Shown: positions 23,796 through 37,589, counted from the stretch's first letter. The stretch is 64,000 bases of DNA from Ichthyophthirius multifiliis (GCF_000220395.1 NW_004086927.1:1-64000); one strand, 5' to 3'. Numbers and translations are program-made. The notes: generated by a model from the letters alone, not told the origin.

Positions 23796-25309
23796 ATGGA
23801 AATAATAACAAAAAACACAATAACATATATAAACCGAATTCTATTATTCAAATATTATAAAAACCTGGCAAATATAATGACGAATATGAAGATATGTTTA
23901 ATTAAAAGAAGAAAATACCAAAAAAACATAATTATGTTAGGTAAAGGAGGATTTGGCACTGTAAGCTTAGTCAAATAAAAGAGAACTGGAGAAAAAAGAG
24001 CCTTAAAAATTATTAAAAAATAAGAAAAAATGTCAGTAAAGAAAGAAATTCAGATTTTATAGAAATTAGATCATCCTAATATATTAAAAATATATGAATA
24101 TTTCGAAGATTATCATTTTTTATATGTTATAAGCGAAATTTGTTATGGATAAAATTTATTTGATTCCATAATAAAAAAAGGCTCATTTACAGAATAGGAA
24201 ACTTGCAAAATTGCTCAAGATGTTTTGGCTGCTTTAGCTGTTGCCCATTCTTAAAAAATAGTCCATAGGGACGTTAAACCAGAAAATATTATGCTCGATT
24301 ATATAAACGACGATTTTGTGGTAAAACTAATTGATTGGGGTCTCGCAGAGCAAATATAGGACAAAAAATTGAAATAAATCTGTGGTAGTTTGCATTATTT
24401 AGCCCCAGAAATCATTATTAAATAAGATTATGATGAACTAGTGGATATATGGAGCCTAGGTGTGGTCTTATATTCACTTATTTAAGGTTCTCCTCCAATT
24501 ACTGGGCAGTCTTAGGGAGAAATATTCGAATAAATACGAAATTTTAAGCCTTAGTTTTAGTATTAATGTTGGAAAGATATTTCTGAGGAAGGGAAAGATT
24601 TAATATATAAAATGCTATAATAAAACCCTAAATAAAGAATTTCGGCAGAAGAAGGACTAAAACATGAATGGTTTAAAAAATAAGTAAAAGAAGAATAAAT
24701 TGAGAAAAAGACTTAATTGAAAGCTATAATTCTTTGGTTAAATATTAACAATTTTCAACTTTTTAAAAGACTGTGGGAGCTTTAATAGGGAATCATATAA
24801 TTTCGAAGGAAAATAAAGGAAAATATATAGTGATTTTTCAAAAATTGGATAAAGATAAGAATGGAGTGTTATCTTTTGGTGAACTTTTGGAAGGATTTTA
24901 GGAAATATTTGGAAAAGATGAAATGTTTTTAGAAAATATTAAAAAAATATGTATTTAATCACTATATAAAGACTTTTTGGTAGAAGATAATAAAAATTAG
25001 TATATATTAGATGAATAAATGGTGGGGATTAATTATGAAGAATTCATAACATGTATGTTAATGTATAATGAAAAATATTCATAGGAAATGTATTTAGAAG
25101 CTTTTAATATTTTCGATAAAGACGGAAATGGAAAAATTACAGTCGATGAAATTTTAAAAATACTAAATTTAGACACTAAGGAAGAGAGAAAAATATTTAT
25201 TGAAAGTAAATTGAAAAAAATTATAGAAGAAATCGATATAAATAAAGATGGAGAAATCGAATTTGATGAATTCAAAATAATTATGAATAATTTATTGAAT
25301 TAAATATGA
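23796..25309 (+). CDS. Calcium-dependent protein kinase (CDPK), apparent frameshift
   Basis: A Ser/Thr kinase domain starts at [13 protein letters not shown], with [25 protein letters not shown] in place of DFG, LAPEII, and [10 protein letters not shown], ending at [22 protein letters not shown] junction follows, then EF hands: [12 protein letters not shown] and, near the end, [12 protein letters not shown] and [12 protein letters not shown]. The second hand is degenerate (EDNKNQYILDEQ). The family couples Ca2+ to phosphorylation in ciliates, apicomplexans and plants. At 24752-24755 the frame must gain one base to join NINNF to [15 protein letters not shown] spliced alternative (intron 24684-24769) is also in phase but would remove the junction that the family needs. 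The ATG at 23796 is the first in frame. Confidence 0.85.
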
Positions 25310-25322
25310 TTTATATATAAAT

Positions 25323-25358
<36 letters not shown>

Positions 25359-26338
25359 AATATATTTTCTTTTTTTATATATATATATGTATTTATATTT
25401 TAATCTCTAAAAATTTAAATAAAAATATTATACTTTAGTTAATATTTAATCTGGAGGAAATATTTCTTTATTATATAATAAATCATATAATCATTTTTTT
25501 CTATCTATAACATTGCTCTTTTTTTATTGTTCAAATTTAAGATCTTATTTCTTAAAAAATATTTTATAAATATTAATGAATATCTTTTTTTTTCGATTTA
25601 AAATATCAACTTCTCTTTATATTTTATACTGAATTCTAAAATATTTATTCTATATAAGGTTTTTTATTTAAAATATTAGAATATTTAAATGCTATAGATA
25701 TTTTTTTTATAAAAAACTTGAATATATAGACACTTTATTCATAAAAATTATATATTTATTTTCGATTACTTTTTAATTTAATTAATATATATAATAAATA
25801 TAAATACATATCATAATATATTATAGCCATCTATAATATTATTTATTATATAAATAAATATTACTTTTTAATATTTTATGTTTTTGAGAATATTTAAAAA
25901 TTTCAAAAAAAAAATACTTTATTCTCTCTATATATTAAAAAAAATATATTTTTTAAACTTTAAAATCTATTAAATGATTAAATTTTCTTATACATTTTAA
26001 TAAATTTTTATATAAAGTTACTTATTTTTCTATCATAAAGAGATATAATAAAATAATAATTAACATCCCATATATTTATTTAAAAACTCCAAAATCATTT
26101 ATAGACTTTATTGAAGAAAGATTATTATGATTTCTAATAAAATTTAATTCAAAAATGTAAATTTACTTTAAAAATAATGAAAAGGTTAGTTAAAAATATA
26201 CGAAGCAATTCATATTATATTGCCAAACTAAGGTGGGACAAAAAATTTAATTTAAAAAAAATATACACATTTAAATTTATGATAATTAATATATCTAGAG
26301 TATAAAAGAGTGAATTATTGATTAAAAAAGATTTGATA

Positions 26339-26406
<68 letters not shown>

Positions 26407-26484
26407 TCTTTAATATATATAAATCATATATAAAATAATTTATAAAGTGAAATTATATATATTCAAAATATAAAAATAAAAAAG
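25310..26484. other. AT-rich stretch with possible gene remnants
   Basis: TA tracts sit at 25330-25355 and, the longest in this region, at 26344-26401. Two protein-like stretches interrupted by in-frame TGA are visible: minus strand 25430-25620 (NVIDRKK, TGA, LYDLLYNKEIFPPDQIL) and plus strand 25985-26310 (TPKSFIDFIEERLL, TGA, FLIKFNSKMQIYFKNNEKV). They could be decaying genes. Neither has a start codon or family match. Confidence 0.4.
26344..26401. repeat. (TA)n microsatellite
   Basis: A perfect TA run of nearly 60 bases lies in the spacer upstream of the next gene. Confidence 0.9.
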
Positions 26485-26779
26485 ATGATAAACAAAAAAT
26501 AAAAATGTGAATAATATAAAAGAATTTTATTCGGTATTTTCGAGAAATAAGAAAATAGAGATATATTTATAATTAGATTTAGTTAACTTTTAGACTGTGT
26601 TTTTTCCCATATAAATTATAGAGAATAATTACTTAAAAAAGAATGCGATAAATTAAGTATATATGGAAATGGAGTTAGAATTTATTAAATATAAAAATTA
26701 GATTAAAAAAATAATATAATATCAAATAATGATTAGTATATATATAATTATTAAATATATTATTATTATAATTATTATA

Positions 26780-26827
<48 letters not shown>

Positions 26828-27351
26828 TTTTTTTTTATTATTGTTATTAAATATTTTTATTTATAGTGTAGTTGAACATATATCTTCCAAAGAAAAAAAT
26901 TATTAAAGTTTTTAAGAATATTCATATGTAAAAGCATACGCGTAAAATAATCCTTCTAAATTATTTTAGGATTTTGGATTTAAGTTATTTTTGTTTGATT
27001 CATTTGTATTTATTTATATATAAAATAAAGATAATAAAGTATTATAGAAGATAATTAGGCTCTTTTAGCAGAAATTAATCATTTAGGATTAAATATTGTT
27101 ATTTATTAATTATAAAAAGATGATATCATTTAAAATATTATTGAGTTTAATTTTTTATATGATACGGTTGGAAATTAAAAAAGAGAAAAGATTATTAATC
27201 TAGAAAAAAAAATGAAAAACGATTATAAAGACTTGTAATTTATAATTATTTATTAATATTTTTAACATTTTTGTATAAAAGAATTGTTTTTAAAGAAATA
27301 AATCCAGAAAATAATGAAGAAATAAATAAATTAAGACCTTAATTTTTATGA
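26485..27351 (+). CDS. Uncharacterised protein, four exons
   Basis: Exons 26485-26735, 26867-26992, 27031-27234 and 27282-27351 with introns of 131, 38 and 47 nt give 216 residues ending KLRPQFL at TGA 27351. All joins are GT...AG and in phase; the first intron holds an ATT trinucleotide repeat (about 26765-26826). The protein is mostly helical with a conserved-looking block (SYVKAYAQNNPSKLFQDFGF) and a coiled stretch (KREKIINLEKKMKNDYKDL). I do not recognise the family. The spliced sequence is more protein-like than any unspliced frame, which is why I call it. Confidence 0.55.
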
Positions 27352-29438
27352 TATTATATTTCAATTCGAAAAAAAAAAATTAGATATATATATATAAATA
27401 AATATTTATATATATATATTAATATATATATATATAACATTTATATATATTACTATTTAATTAAATTTATATAATCTTGTTTATTTTAATATTAATTTAT
27501 ATATATATATATTAATTTACAATATTTAATATTCAATTTTTGATTCTTTTTAATAAAAAACTAGATAGAAAAATAATATATTTTTTTAAAAAATATTTAA
27601 AAAAATAAAATTTTTAATATAAAATACAATTATGTTTTTTCCTTTTATAAAAACAAAAATATTTAATATTTATTAAATTTTCTTTATAATATTTTTGCTA
27701 AAAAAATATTTATATTATTTTATTATTAATCATTAATATATAATTAAATATGTTAAATATTAAAATATATATATGCTTCTTATATATTATTCAGTTAGTC
27801 TATTTTTAATTCATACTATCACATATATTTTAACAATCATTATTCATAACATTTTATTAACATAATAATATGCATTATTTTAGTTTCTTTTTTTAAATTA
27901 ATGTAAATTTATAAATAAAATATAAATTATTTACTTAATTATATGTATTTTCTTTTATTTATTCGTTGTCAATCTTTTCTAAACATTATTAGTATTTTAT
28001 AGGGTCATCATAACATTTTATTCTTTTCTTTATAATACTTTCTTCCTATAAATATTATTAGTTTTATATTTTTAAAAATAATAGTAAATATATTACATAT
28101 GATGCTTTTTATTAAATTAAGTATAAATTATAAATATATGTTGATATATTTTAATAATTATATTTGAGATTTTAATAGTTATTTTAAGGTTAAATATATT
28201 AGTTTAATATTTATTATTAGAAAAAAAAGTTATTTAACATATTTAGTTTTTTAATATTTTATAAAAATTTAAATAGATAAATATAATATAGTAAATACTT
28301 TATTATATTATAACGAAAAAATTATGTTTCTTTCCTTTTAATTGACTAAATAAATCAAACAAAAAATATAATTTATTAGAAAATAATAAACGATTATTAA
28401 AATATTTAAAAATTTAAATTTATTTTTAAAAATAAAATAAAAATTAATTTTAAATTTATAGTAATACATATATATAAATATATATATATATAATATATAT
28501 ATATATGAAACAAATAAAATATATTTAATATATATATCATAATTTTTAAATTAATTAAAAATGCTCTTAATATGTAATTGTTTTTTATATTTTAATTAAT
28601 ATATTTATATATTTATCTTTTAATTATATTAAGAATTTAAAAAATATTATATATTAGAAAAATTATATATATTATATTATTATTGTATTTTATATTTTAT
28701 CATTTATTATTATTTATATTTATTTCTATTAATTTTTTGGACATAATATATATTTTATTCTCCTAATTTTTAAAATTATTTACTTTTTTTTATTTATATA
28801 TAAAAAATTATTTAGAATCTTTATTGTTTTTTTTATTATATTTTCATAATATTTTAATTATTTAAATAACTTTATTATTTTTTCTCCGACTCAGTCATTT
28901 ATAGATATAAAATATAAATATAACTTTAATATATTCATATATATATATATATATAATAAAATAAAATATTTTATAAATCTAGTTATATTATACATAATAA
29001 GTATTTTAAATAACTAAAAATATTAGAGATAATAATTTTGGTTCATAATATAATAAATATATATATATATATATATATTTAATTTTTATAAAAACTAAGA
29101 TTTATATTTACCTTTATAATTAATATTTTTATTTTTATAAGACTTTTTATTATATTCTATTATAAGGTTTTCTATGTTTTATTATAAAACTCATTTATAG
29201 AATTTTTAGATATATTTAAGTTTAATTATAGTTTAAAAATAAAATATCTTATAATTATATGCATTTATTATTATTTTTTAAAAAAATTAAAGATATTATT
29301 TAAATAAAATAGATTTAAATTATAATTTATTTAAAAAGTTAATAATTTTTATTTTGAATATTTAGACTATATTAAATTTAATCTTGTTTTTCAAAATAAT
29401 ATAAATTTATATTGAATTTTAAAAATTTTTAAATTATA

Positions 29439-29484
<46 letters not shown>

Positions 29485-30770
29485 ATTTTTATGCTTTTAG
29501 AAAAAATCACCATTCATCTTCTTATTAAAGATTTAAAATTTAAATTTTGAATTTTTACTTTATTTTTATTTATTTTAATTATAATATAGACTGACTTAAA
29601 TTATCTTATACTTTACAAAATAAATATATATTTAAATTAAATTAAATAATTAATTAATCTTATTTATATTCTCTCATCACTTCCAATAATTTTTTATTTC
29701 TAAAAAAATCTTTATTTTTATCAAAATCAATCTAAAAAGCAGATTTTTTATTATTTTATTAAAAAACTAGATAATTTAATTTATAATCAAAATCATAAAA
29801 TTATTAATTTTTTTTTTATTTTTTAATTAATTTCTTTAAAAAATAATAAAACTAATTAAATTTACGGATAATAAGTGGTAGTACGAGTTTAAGAATATTT
29901 AATTAAAATTTAAAAAGATTTAAAATTATATATTTTAAAAATTATTTTAAAAATAAGAATTTTGATATAAAAATTTTAATATAAATATTTTTATTATGAA
30001 TAAAAAAATATATTAAATAATATTTTGAATTTAAAATAATAATAAATATACTTAAATATAAATATATGTAAGGGTACAATTTATTAAAAAAAAGATTGAG
30101 AATAAAAAATGATAAGGAATTTAATATAATAAAAGAAAATAAAAGAAAAAATAGAAATTTAAATAAAAAAACAATAATTAAAATGATACACATAATTTAA
30201 TTAAAAACAAAAGCAAAAAAAAATATAAATAATTTAATTATATATTAAAATGATTATTTAATATATTTAGAAATAGATAATAATAAATTTAATAATCTAT
30301 AAATAATTAATATTATTTTAATTTTAAAGATATAAATTAAAAAAATTATAATAAAAAAAAAGATGGTATATATTTTAGAATATAGAATTTAAATTTGATA
30401 ATTATTATATAAAATAAAAGTATATAATTATATTAAATAAAGATAATAAAAATATATATATATATTTAATATCATATTTATATATATAAAAAGATTAATT
30501 ATTTTTATTTATATTATTATAATATAATAAAATATTAAAATTAATACTTTCATCTTATATTTATTTAATCATTTTTAATATTTAAATAAATAATTTTATA
30601 TAATTTAATAATTTTTTTTTAATTAATAAAACTAAAAAATTAAATTTATATAAAAACCTTTAAAGTTAATATTTAGAATTATTAATTATAATAAAAAAAG
30701 AAATATCATAAAAAAATAAATAAATATGTATCAATTAACCAAAAATTTATAAATAATTAATAAAAAAATA
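27352..30770. other. 3.4-kb AT-rich desert
   Basis: This stretch separates two convergent genes and holds only A/T runs and TA tracts (about 27410-27445, 28475-28507, 28930-28955, 29050-29075, 29440-29482). Open frames on both strands are low-complexity. I found no tRNA, rRNA or protein family signal. Confidence 0.6.
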
Positions 30771-32348
30771 TCAATGTTCTTCCTTAATAATCTCAAGTTC
30801 TTATTTAGTATTCATATTAAACATTTTATCATATGTTGCTGAAGTTTTATCTAGTGTATAGAACCCAATTTATTAAGAAATAAAAGAAGATTTTCTCAAT
30901 ACTTATTCAATGATATAATCTGATTATTTTCTTGAATTAGCAAAACTTGATTTTTTCATTTAAGAAAGTTTATGTAAAGGCATTTCTTTAGGAGGTTCTT
31001 ATTAAATAAGTACCAATTTTTTAAGTACGAAAGAAAATAATAATGTTAATATACCAACTCCAAAGAAAATATTAATTCCCATTTATTCCATTGCATATTT
31101 ATAAAAAGCAATAAAAGTCTAAAGGAAAATAGCTATTAAATTTGTCAACGAAAACGCTAATTAATTAAATTAAGGCTTTAAAATAAAAGGTAGTAATGTA
31201 ATAAGTGTAGGAAAAGACAATCTATTACTTAATTTAGTTATCATAATATTCAAAAACTAAAGATAGAAATCTTCACTACTAATAAAAAAAGTACAAGTCT
31301 AGACTATACCTATAATTAGAGTATTATATCTCAAAACATCCATTACTTTAAATTTCAAAAGTAAATAATAAGCTACAAATGACCCTGCAAAATCACATAG
31401 AATACTTGCCATGACATTGTTTTAGAGGTTTCCGCCTAGACTATTGAAGGCTATAAATGGACAAGCATAGGAGAGTTAGGCAAGGATGAAAACAGTCATA
31501 AAAATGATGCTGTTTTTTAACTATGCTGGATCGCTTTTGAGGAGCTTGAACTTTTCAAGGAGATCTTAAATGAAGTTCCTTTGATTTTCACGGGCTTCTT
31601 TGTAAGGACAGTCGATATTAAGATTTGCGTCAGTGATTGGCTACTAGAGGTCATTTTAAGGAGGTTTTTGAGATTTAAGTAAAAAAAAGGCAATGTTAAG
31701 GAAGAATATGGGATAACCACAGAAATAAACTATGTGGTTTACCCAGTTTGCGTCTACTTAGGCATAGAAAATAAAAGCAACGGCTCCACCAGGCCAGAAT
31801 ATATTTAAAATACCAACAGATTGCTCTTTTATAGACTCAGAATAGGCTTCAGAACAGAAAGAAAATATTAAAGAATATAAATAACCATAAGTAAAGTTCC
31901 AAATAAAAAGTACAAGCATTAACCAGTTTACAGAATTATGGATAAATTAGATAGATATTAAAAATAATGATTCTATAAAAAAAAGAATGAATAATGAGTA
32001 AAATTTTAAATGGCGGGGAATTTCATATAGGACGGCAAATAAAAAAGCTACTACACATCCGAATGTACCAACTGCCATTATTGATGCTTCGAGTAGTTTC
32101 TATTCACAAATTAGATTAAAATCCATTGATATACTTCTCATTCCGCCTACATCTTACCATCTAAATTCAAAATTGTTTTCACAAATTTATTATTCAGAAC
32201 ATGAGTGCCATTCATCGTTGATTTTACATTCTAATGGAGCTCGATAATATAAGAAAGGCATTGCATTAAATACTGGACCTTAAAGGCAGTATATTGTACA
32301 TAAAATTAAAAATTATAAGGATTGTTTTATAGGTGTATTGTCAAACAT
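30771..32348 (-). CDS. Major facilitator superfamily transporter (SLC22-like)
   Basis: This is one exon of 525 residues with about twelve hydrophobic segments and a large first extracellular loop with four cysteines (APLECKINDEWHSC...QQICENNFEF), the layout of organic-cation/anion carriers of the SLC22 group. Typical pieces include the first helix ILCTIYCLQGPVFNAMPF, EASIMAVGTFGCVVAFLF, and IKEQSVGILNIFWPGGA, where the family has its helix 5-6 region. The central cytoplasmic loop carries charged residues (ARENQRNFIQDLLEKFKLL). The C-terminal tail is long and Ser-rich (HKLSQMKKSSFANSRKQS), a likely phosphorylation area. It should move a small organic solute across the plasma membrane; the substrate cannot be read from sequence. 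Confidence 0.75.
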
Positions 32349-32985
32349 TTTTTGTTTTTTTTTAATTTAATTTAATTTTGTTTTTTTATTTATATTAATA
32401 TTATTTTTTTTAATTTATTTTTGTTTTTTTGTTTTATGATTTTTATTTTTCTAAAAATAAAATATATATTTATATAATTTTGTATCGAAATATATATATG
32501 TATGTATGTTATTTAATTTTATGTATTATTGATTATATTTTTTGATTATAAATTTAAATTAATAATAAAAAAAAATTTTAATATTTTATAATTAAATATA
32601 TAAAAATAATTGTTTAAAGGATAATTATATTCTTTTATTTAGTAAATAAATACAATTTAATATATTTTTTTTGTTTTTTATTTTTTTAAAAAAAAAATTT
32701 CTTTTATTAATTAATAATTTAGTTAAAAATACTTTATTTAAATATATAAATTTTTTTATATTAAAAAATTATTATAATATAAACATAAATTTATAAAGAT
32801 AAAAATATAAAATTAAATATTGTTATGTATATAATATTTTTATAAATATAAAAAATTTATATTAACAAATAAAAAATATCATATAATTACTTTTATACTT
32901 CCATATTATAATATTTAATTTTTTATATTTTTTAATCATAATAAATTTTTAAAATATTTTTCAAATTAATATTAATTTTAATACT
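32349..32985. other. AT-rich spacer
   Basis: This stretch separates the 3' end of the membrane-protein gene and the 5' end of the transporter gene, both on the minus strand. No gene is visible. Confidence 0.6.
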
Positions 32986-35160
32986 TCATTATTAAAATTA
33001 ATTCTATTTGTTTTAGTTTATGCCATTTTCTTCGCCATTAAAATTATAATCTAATATTACAAATGTTTTATTTTAATTTTCTAATTAATACATTGATTTT
33101 ATATTTTTAGGTTATTTATTTTATTCAGTTTTTTTATCTCCTTTTAGAATAAATTATAGATCAGTTAAAGGAATTTGTTTTTTGAAATTTTAATCAACTC
33201 CTTTATAAAATTTAGAATTTTTAGAATTATTTTTATTTTATACATCTAGTTAATAACTTCCGATTCTTTAAATATTATTATTATTATTAAGTTTATTTTG
33301 ATCATTAAATGCACTTTATTAAAGATTATTATTTTCTTAATTTTTATTTTTTTCTTCTAATTAATTTATTTTAAGATTATCATTATTATTATTAATATTA
33401 TTTTTATTATCATTAATATTTTCTTTTTAAAAATCTTCTTTCATATTTTTATTTATAAGATCATCAATTTAAATACCATTTTCATATTCATTTATATTTT
33501 ACATATTTTACACATCATGAAATTTTTCAAGATTAGCTTATGAATAAAATTTCATTTTTTATAAACTTTCTTATTTATTATTTATTCCCTATCTAATCAA
33601 TTAATTTCTATTTTCTTCTGTTGATTATTTTTTTATTATATCATAGTTTGCATTTTAATATCTAGTTGTGTTTATTTCCGCAATAAATTATACTTTTTTA
33701 TTCTCTTCATTTTTTTTTTTTTTATTAATATTTATTATATCATCAGCCACTGTTTCTGGAGATTGTATTTTTTGGCTTTTCATCTACGAATGAATTTTTC
33801 TCCTTTACAAATACATTAAAATAAATGAAAAGTTCAATTTAAAAATTAGCTATCTGTAAAAAAAACAACAAAAAATAAATAATAAATTCAATAGTAATTA
33901 AAATATACAAAAACCCAAATTTATAGCTTTTATTTAGCCATAAAAAGTCTCCAAATATTAATTTGTATTACTATTAGAGCATTAATATGTAATCATTTAT
34001 TACAAATCGCCTAAAAGTACAGAAATAAGTATCAAATTCGTAATATTTACAATAAAATGTACCAAAATAAGTATTATAATAACTACAAACGCAAAAAAAT
34101 TAGTAATAAGTATTCCTTTATAAACTCTTAAAAATCCGCAAAAAAGACTATAAAAAATGAATAAAATAAAAGCCAAAATAATATTAGCAATCCACATTTA
34201 TTGAATAATTTGTGCTTTTTTTTGTAAATAGAAGAAGTTGTTTTTTAGATTTTAACAATAAATATCATTTTTCCAATAATCATAACTTCTAACATAAAGT
34301 CCATATAAGAAATCTTTTTAAGAATATTCATATTCTGGTAATTTTTTAATTAAATTATAATATTAATTTGCTGTAAAAAAGTTTTCTTATGTTTCCTTTT
34401 TAATTAGTTAAAACTAATTGTCAATTTAGTCTTTTTAACAGTTTATTTTTTCCTCTCTATTTAAAAAATAATCATTTTTTAAGTTTTTATTTTTTTCACT
34501 TTTATAATATTTACAAACGCCTTCCCCTTCAGAGACTATTCCTTCAATTATAGGTATATTTTATTTATTTTTACGGCTAAAAAATATGTAGTTTCCGTTT
34601 AATTAAATTAATTGTTCGTAGTCTACTAGGATTTCTTAACCGAATTTCACTGAGTTTATAGGACAGATCTCCTCTTTTGGAACACAAAATGGTTACAGTC
34701 CTTCACATTCCTTGAAATTTATATTAGAACAGTCTTAAGTCAGATAGTTTACAGAAGATCGGTCAGTACAAAGGGAAAAAAGGTCAGAATCAATATTCCA
34801 GAAATTAAATATTTTCTCAGGAATTGATGCTATCTTCTTGCAATTTGCCTAAATCATCTATTTCGTGCATTCACCTTTATAAAGGTTACCTTTATATAGG
34901 AGATTGAAGGCACTTGTACAATCACAACCTTCATATGTGCCTTTATATTCATAGTTTATTAGATATTCAATACATTTTTAGGTACTTCTATATATTTAGG
35001 TTATTGGATGTTTTTTCCAGTTATCGATTACATATTAGTGGTCAAGAGGTAATTAAGGTATAAAGAAAAATGAGATTATTTGTAATATTGTATATAAGAA
35101 TGATATAAATATTAAAATTAATGAAACTAATTCAATTTTTTTAAGTTTTATTATTTTCAT
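32986..35160 (-). CDS. Cys-rich multi-pass membrane protein with long cytoplasmic tail
   Basis: This is a single exon of 724 residues. An N-terminal hydrophobic segment (ELVSLILIFISFLYTILQII) is followed by a ~300-residue ectodomain with about sixteen cysteines (YEGCDCTSAF, KECEGLQPFCVPKEEIC). Three more membrane segments follow (WIANIILAFILFIFYSLF; FAFVVIIILILVHFIV; LGFCIFQLLLNLLFIFCC). The last ~280 residues are polar, Asn/Gln/Lys-rich and predicted cytoplasmic. Four-pass proteins with a Cys-rich loop are common in ciliates but have no assigned function that I can name. The frame has no interruption over 2.1 kb. Confidence 0.75.
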
Positions 35161-35336
35161 ATTTTTTTTTTATTTTTATTTGTGGATTAAATTAAATTTA
35201 AAAACAACTTTATATATTAAGCAAATATTTATAAGGATAAATAAAATAAAAAATATAAAAAATAAAAATAAAAATAAAATAAATAATAATATAAAAATAG
35301 ATATAAATATAAATAAAAGTACATAAATATAAGATG

Positions 35337-35384
<48 letters not shown>

Positions 35385-35492
35385 AATATATATATAATAA
35401 TTTATTTATATTAATATTTTTATATAAATTAATTTATTTATATTTTTATTTTTATATATAATTATTTATTCATATACATTTTTTTATTTTAT
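35161..35492. other. AT-rich spacer with TA tract
   Basis: A TA tract occupies about 35340-35375. No gene is visible. Confidence 0.6.
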
Positions 35493-36257
35493 TCATCTTT
35501 TTTAATCATTTCCTGAGAGTAATTTTTATAAATCTAATTTATATTTTTGATTTATTTTTTTAATTTCTTATACTTCTTCTTAATGCTATTTATCTTATTT
35601 TTATTTTTATAAATTAAAATTAGATTCCATTTCTTTTATATTTTATTCTAAAGAATCAACTTGAGACTATAAATTAGTACATTATTAATCTAATTATTTT
35701 ACATATATATCCATATCACTTTTTCTAGTATCTGCGATTAAGTATTTCCTCATTCCATAAGCAGTTGCACTTTCATATAATGTCTAATATGCTTAAATTG
35801 TATATTTAATTTCATCCCTTATTCTTAATAATAATAAACCTCTTTCTGAACAATTAATAGTGATTTATCTAATTAATTCATCAAAACATTAAGCATATAA
35901 TTCTTCTCTTATTGGACATTGTCCGCATTATTTAGCACTTCTTTATTATAATCTTTTATCTAGATTATTAACTAGTTCTAATACATCTGATTTAGTTGCA
36001 GGTGTTGCACTTACTTTTTATATCCATAATTATTTTTTATTCATTATATATTCACGAGGCGGTAAAATACTATTCAGTATAGCCTCTGTTTAATGATTTG
36101 TTACATTATTTGTATATTATTTGCTCTTTTCGTTGATTTATTTACCACCAGTGGATACTAAAACCGCACTAGCGTATTTTACTAAAGAATTTGGAGTAGG
36201 AATTGTTTATTGGGGTTAGGGTTAGGATTAATTGGGAAGTGAAGTTTATGGTCTCAT
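35493..36257 (-). CDS. DNALI1: Axonemal inner-arm dynein light chain p28 (DNALI1)
   Basis: This is one exon of 254 residues, the usual size. The family core is nearly intact: EAILNSILPPREY near the N-terminus, then CPIREELYAQCFDELIRQI, and the diagnostic SERGLLLLRIRDEIKYTI with QAYQTLYESATAYGMRKYL. A coiled coil follows to the C-terminus (VDSLEQNIKEMESNFNLQ). The protein binds the heavy chains of single-headed inner dynein arms in motile cilia. The N-terminal 20 residues are Pro/Gln-rich and their codons produce a telomere-like GGGTTAGGGTTAGG by chance. Confidence 0.95.
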
Positions 36258-36374
36258 GTGTTTTTTTTGTTTATTTCTTTTAAAAAAAAAATTAATTAGT
36301 TATACTTTTTTTATATATAAATTTAAAATATATCTATATGTTTTTTTTTTTTTTTTTTCAAAAATAAAATAAAA

Positions 36375-37532
36375 ATGTATTTGTAAACTTCTCCTTGTTT
36401 AATTAAAAACTATATATAACCTTAATCATAAGTAATTTTTTTTTAAAAAAAGAGTTTTTTTATATTATATTTATTCATTTAATATAAAAAAGAATACTTT
36501 TGAATAAAATAAGCTTTACTAATCAAGAAATAATGATTTAAGATAAAAATCTTTTCAAAATGATAATAATTTTTCATTATTATATAGTTATTGTAGTCCT
36601 TAGAAAAAAGAATTTTCTTAAGATGGATATAGACCATATATAAAGAAATAACTAAATCATAATATTAATTAAAGTATTTATTAGTAATCATATTCTTTTT
36701 AAAATAATAGTATAAATAGTTAATAATAATAAATAAAACAACCGTTTTAATTATATTAATTTAATTAAAATTCAATGCCTCAGTATTAGTAGAGAATACA
36801 TTTAAAATAAAATGTTAATTATTAATAATAAATTCCTTTATAATAATAAAAAATTCCTTAAAAATAATAATATCAAATTCCTTTAAAATTATAATAATAA
36901 TAAGTTACTTTTTTATAATAAAAGCCTAAACAAAATTTAGATTATTAATATTTATAATAAGACTAATAATAAATTTAATAAGATTAATTAGTTTAATCTA
37001 ATAGCTAGAATATATTAGTTACTGAATAAAATACTAATATTGAATAATATAATAAATATAATGTATTTATATTTTAAAAATATATTAAAAAATTATCAAT
37101 TAAAAAAAAAGTTAAAGAATGAAAATAAATAACATAATAACTTCAATTAGGAAGAAGAGTTTTTATATTTATATATTAATTATTCATTAAATATTATTTT
37201 TTTAAATAAGAATATAAAAAAAATTCGATAATATATTAGATAATTTAAATATTGATAATACAAATTTAAGTACTATATAGGAATACAAAAAAGTAATAAT
37301 AAAAATATATTATATATAAACTATATGAAAAAATTTAAAAAAAAAGAAAACAAACAATGATAATTATTAAGAAAGAAAAAATGAAATAAAAAAAAAAAAT
37401 TAAATAAAATAAGAAAAAGAAAAAGAATAGGAAAATTTATAAAATTAATAATATTTAGAAAAAATATAAAAATATAAATAAGAATATTAATAAAAAGCAA
37501 GTAAAAAAAATATATATGTATAAAAAAAGTAT

Positions 37533-37589
<57 letters not shown>

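Noticed and set aside
29860-29930. Possible tRNA-like D-arm (GTGGTAG) in the desert
   Set aside because: No T-arm sequence or acceptor stem could be paired around it; no tRNA cloverleaf forms by eye.
36213-36232. Telomere-like GGGGTTAGGGTTAGG sequence
   Set aside because: It lies inside the 5' coding part of the p28 dynein light chain gene, where the complementary strand encodes SQPQPQQ. It is only two units and is flanked by ordinary coding sequence, so it is not a chromosome end.
37321-37587. Minus-strand open frame starting with a Tyr-Ile run
   Set aside because: Its start is a TA microsatellite and the rest opposes charged exons of the plus-strand Gln-rich gene.
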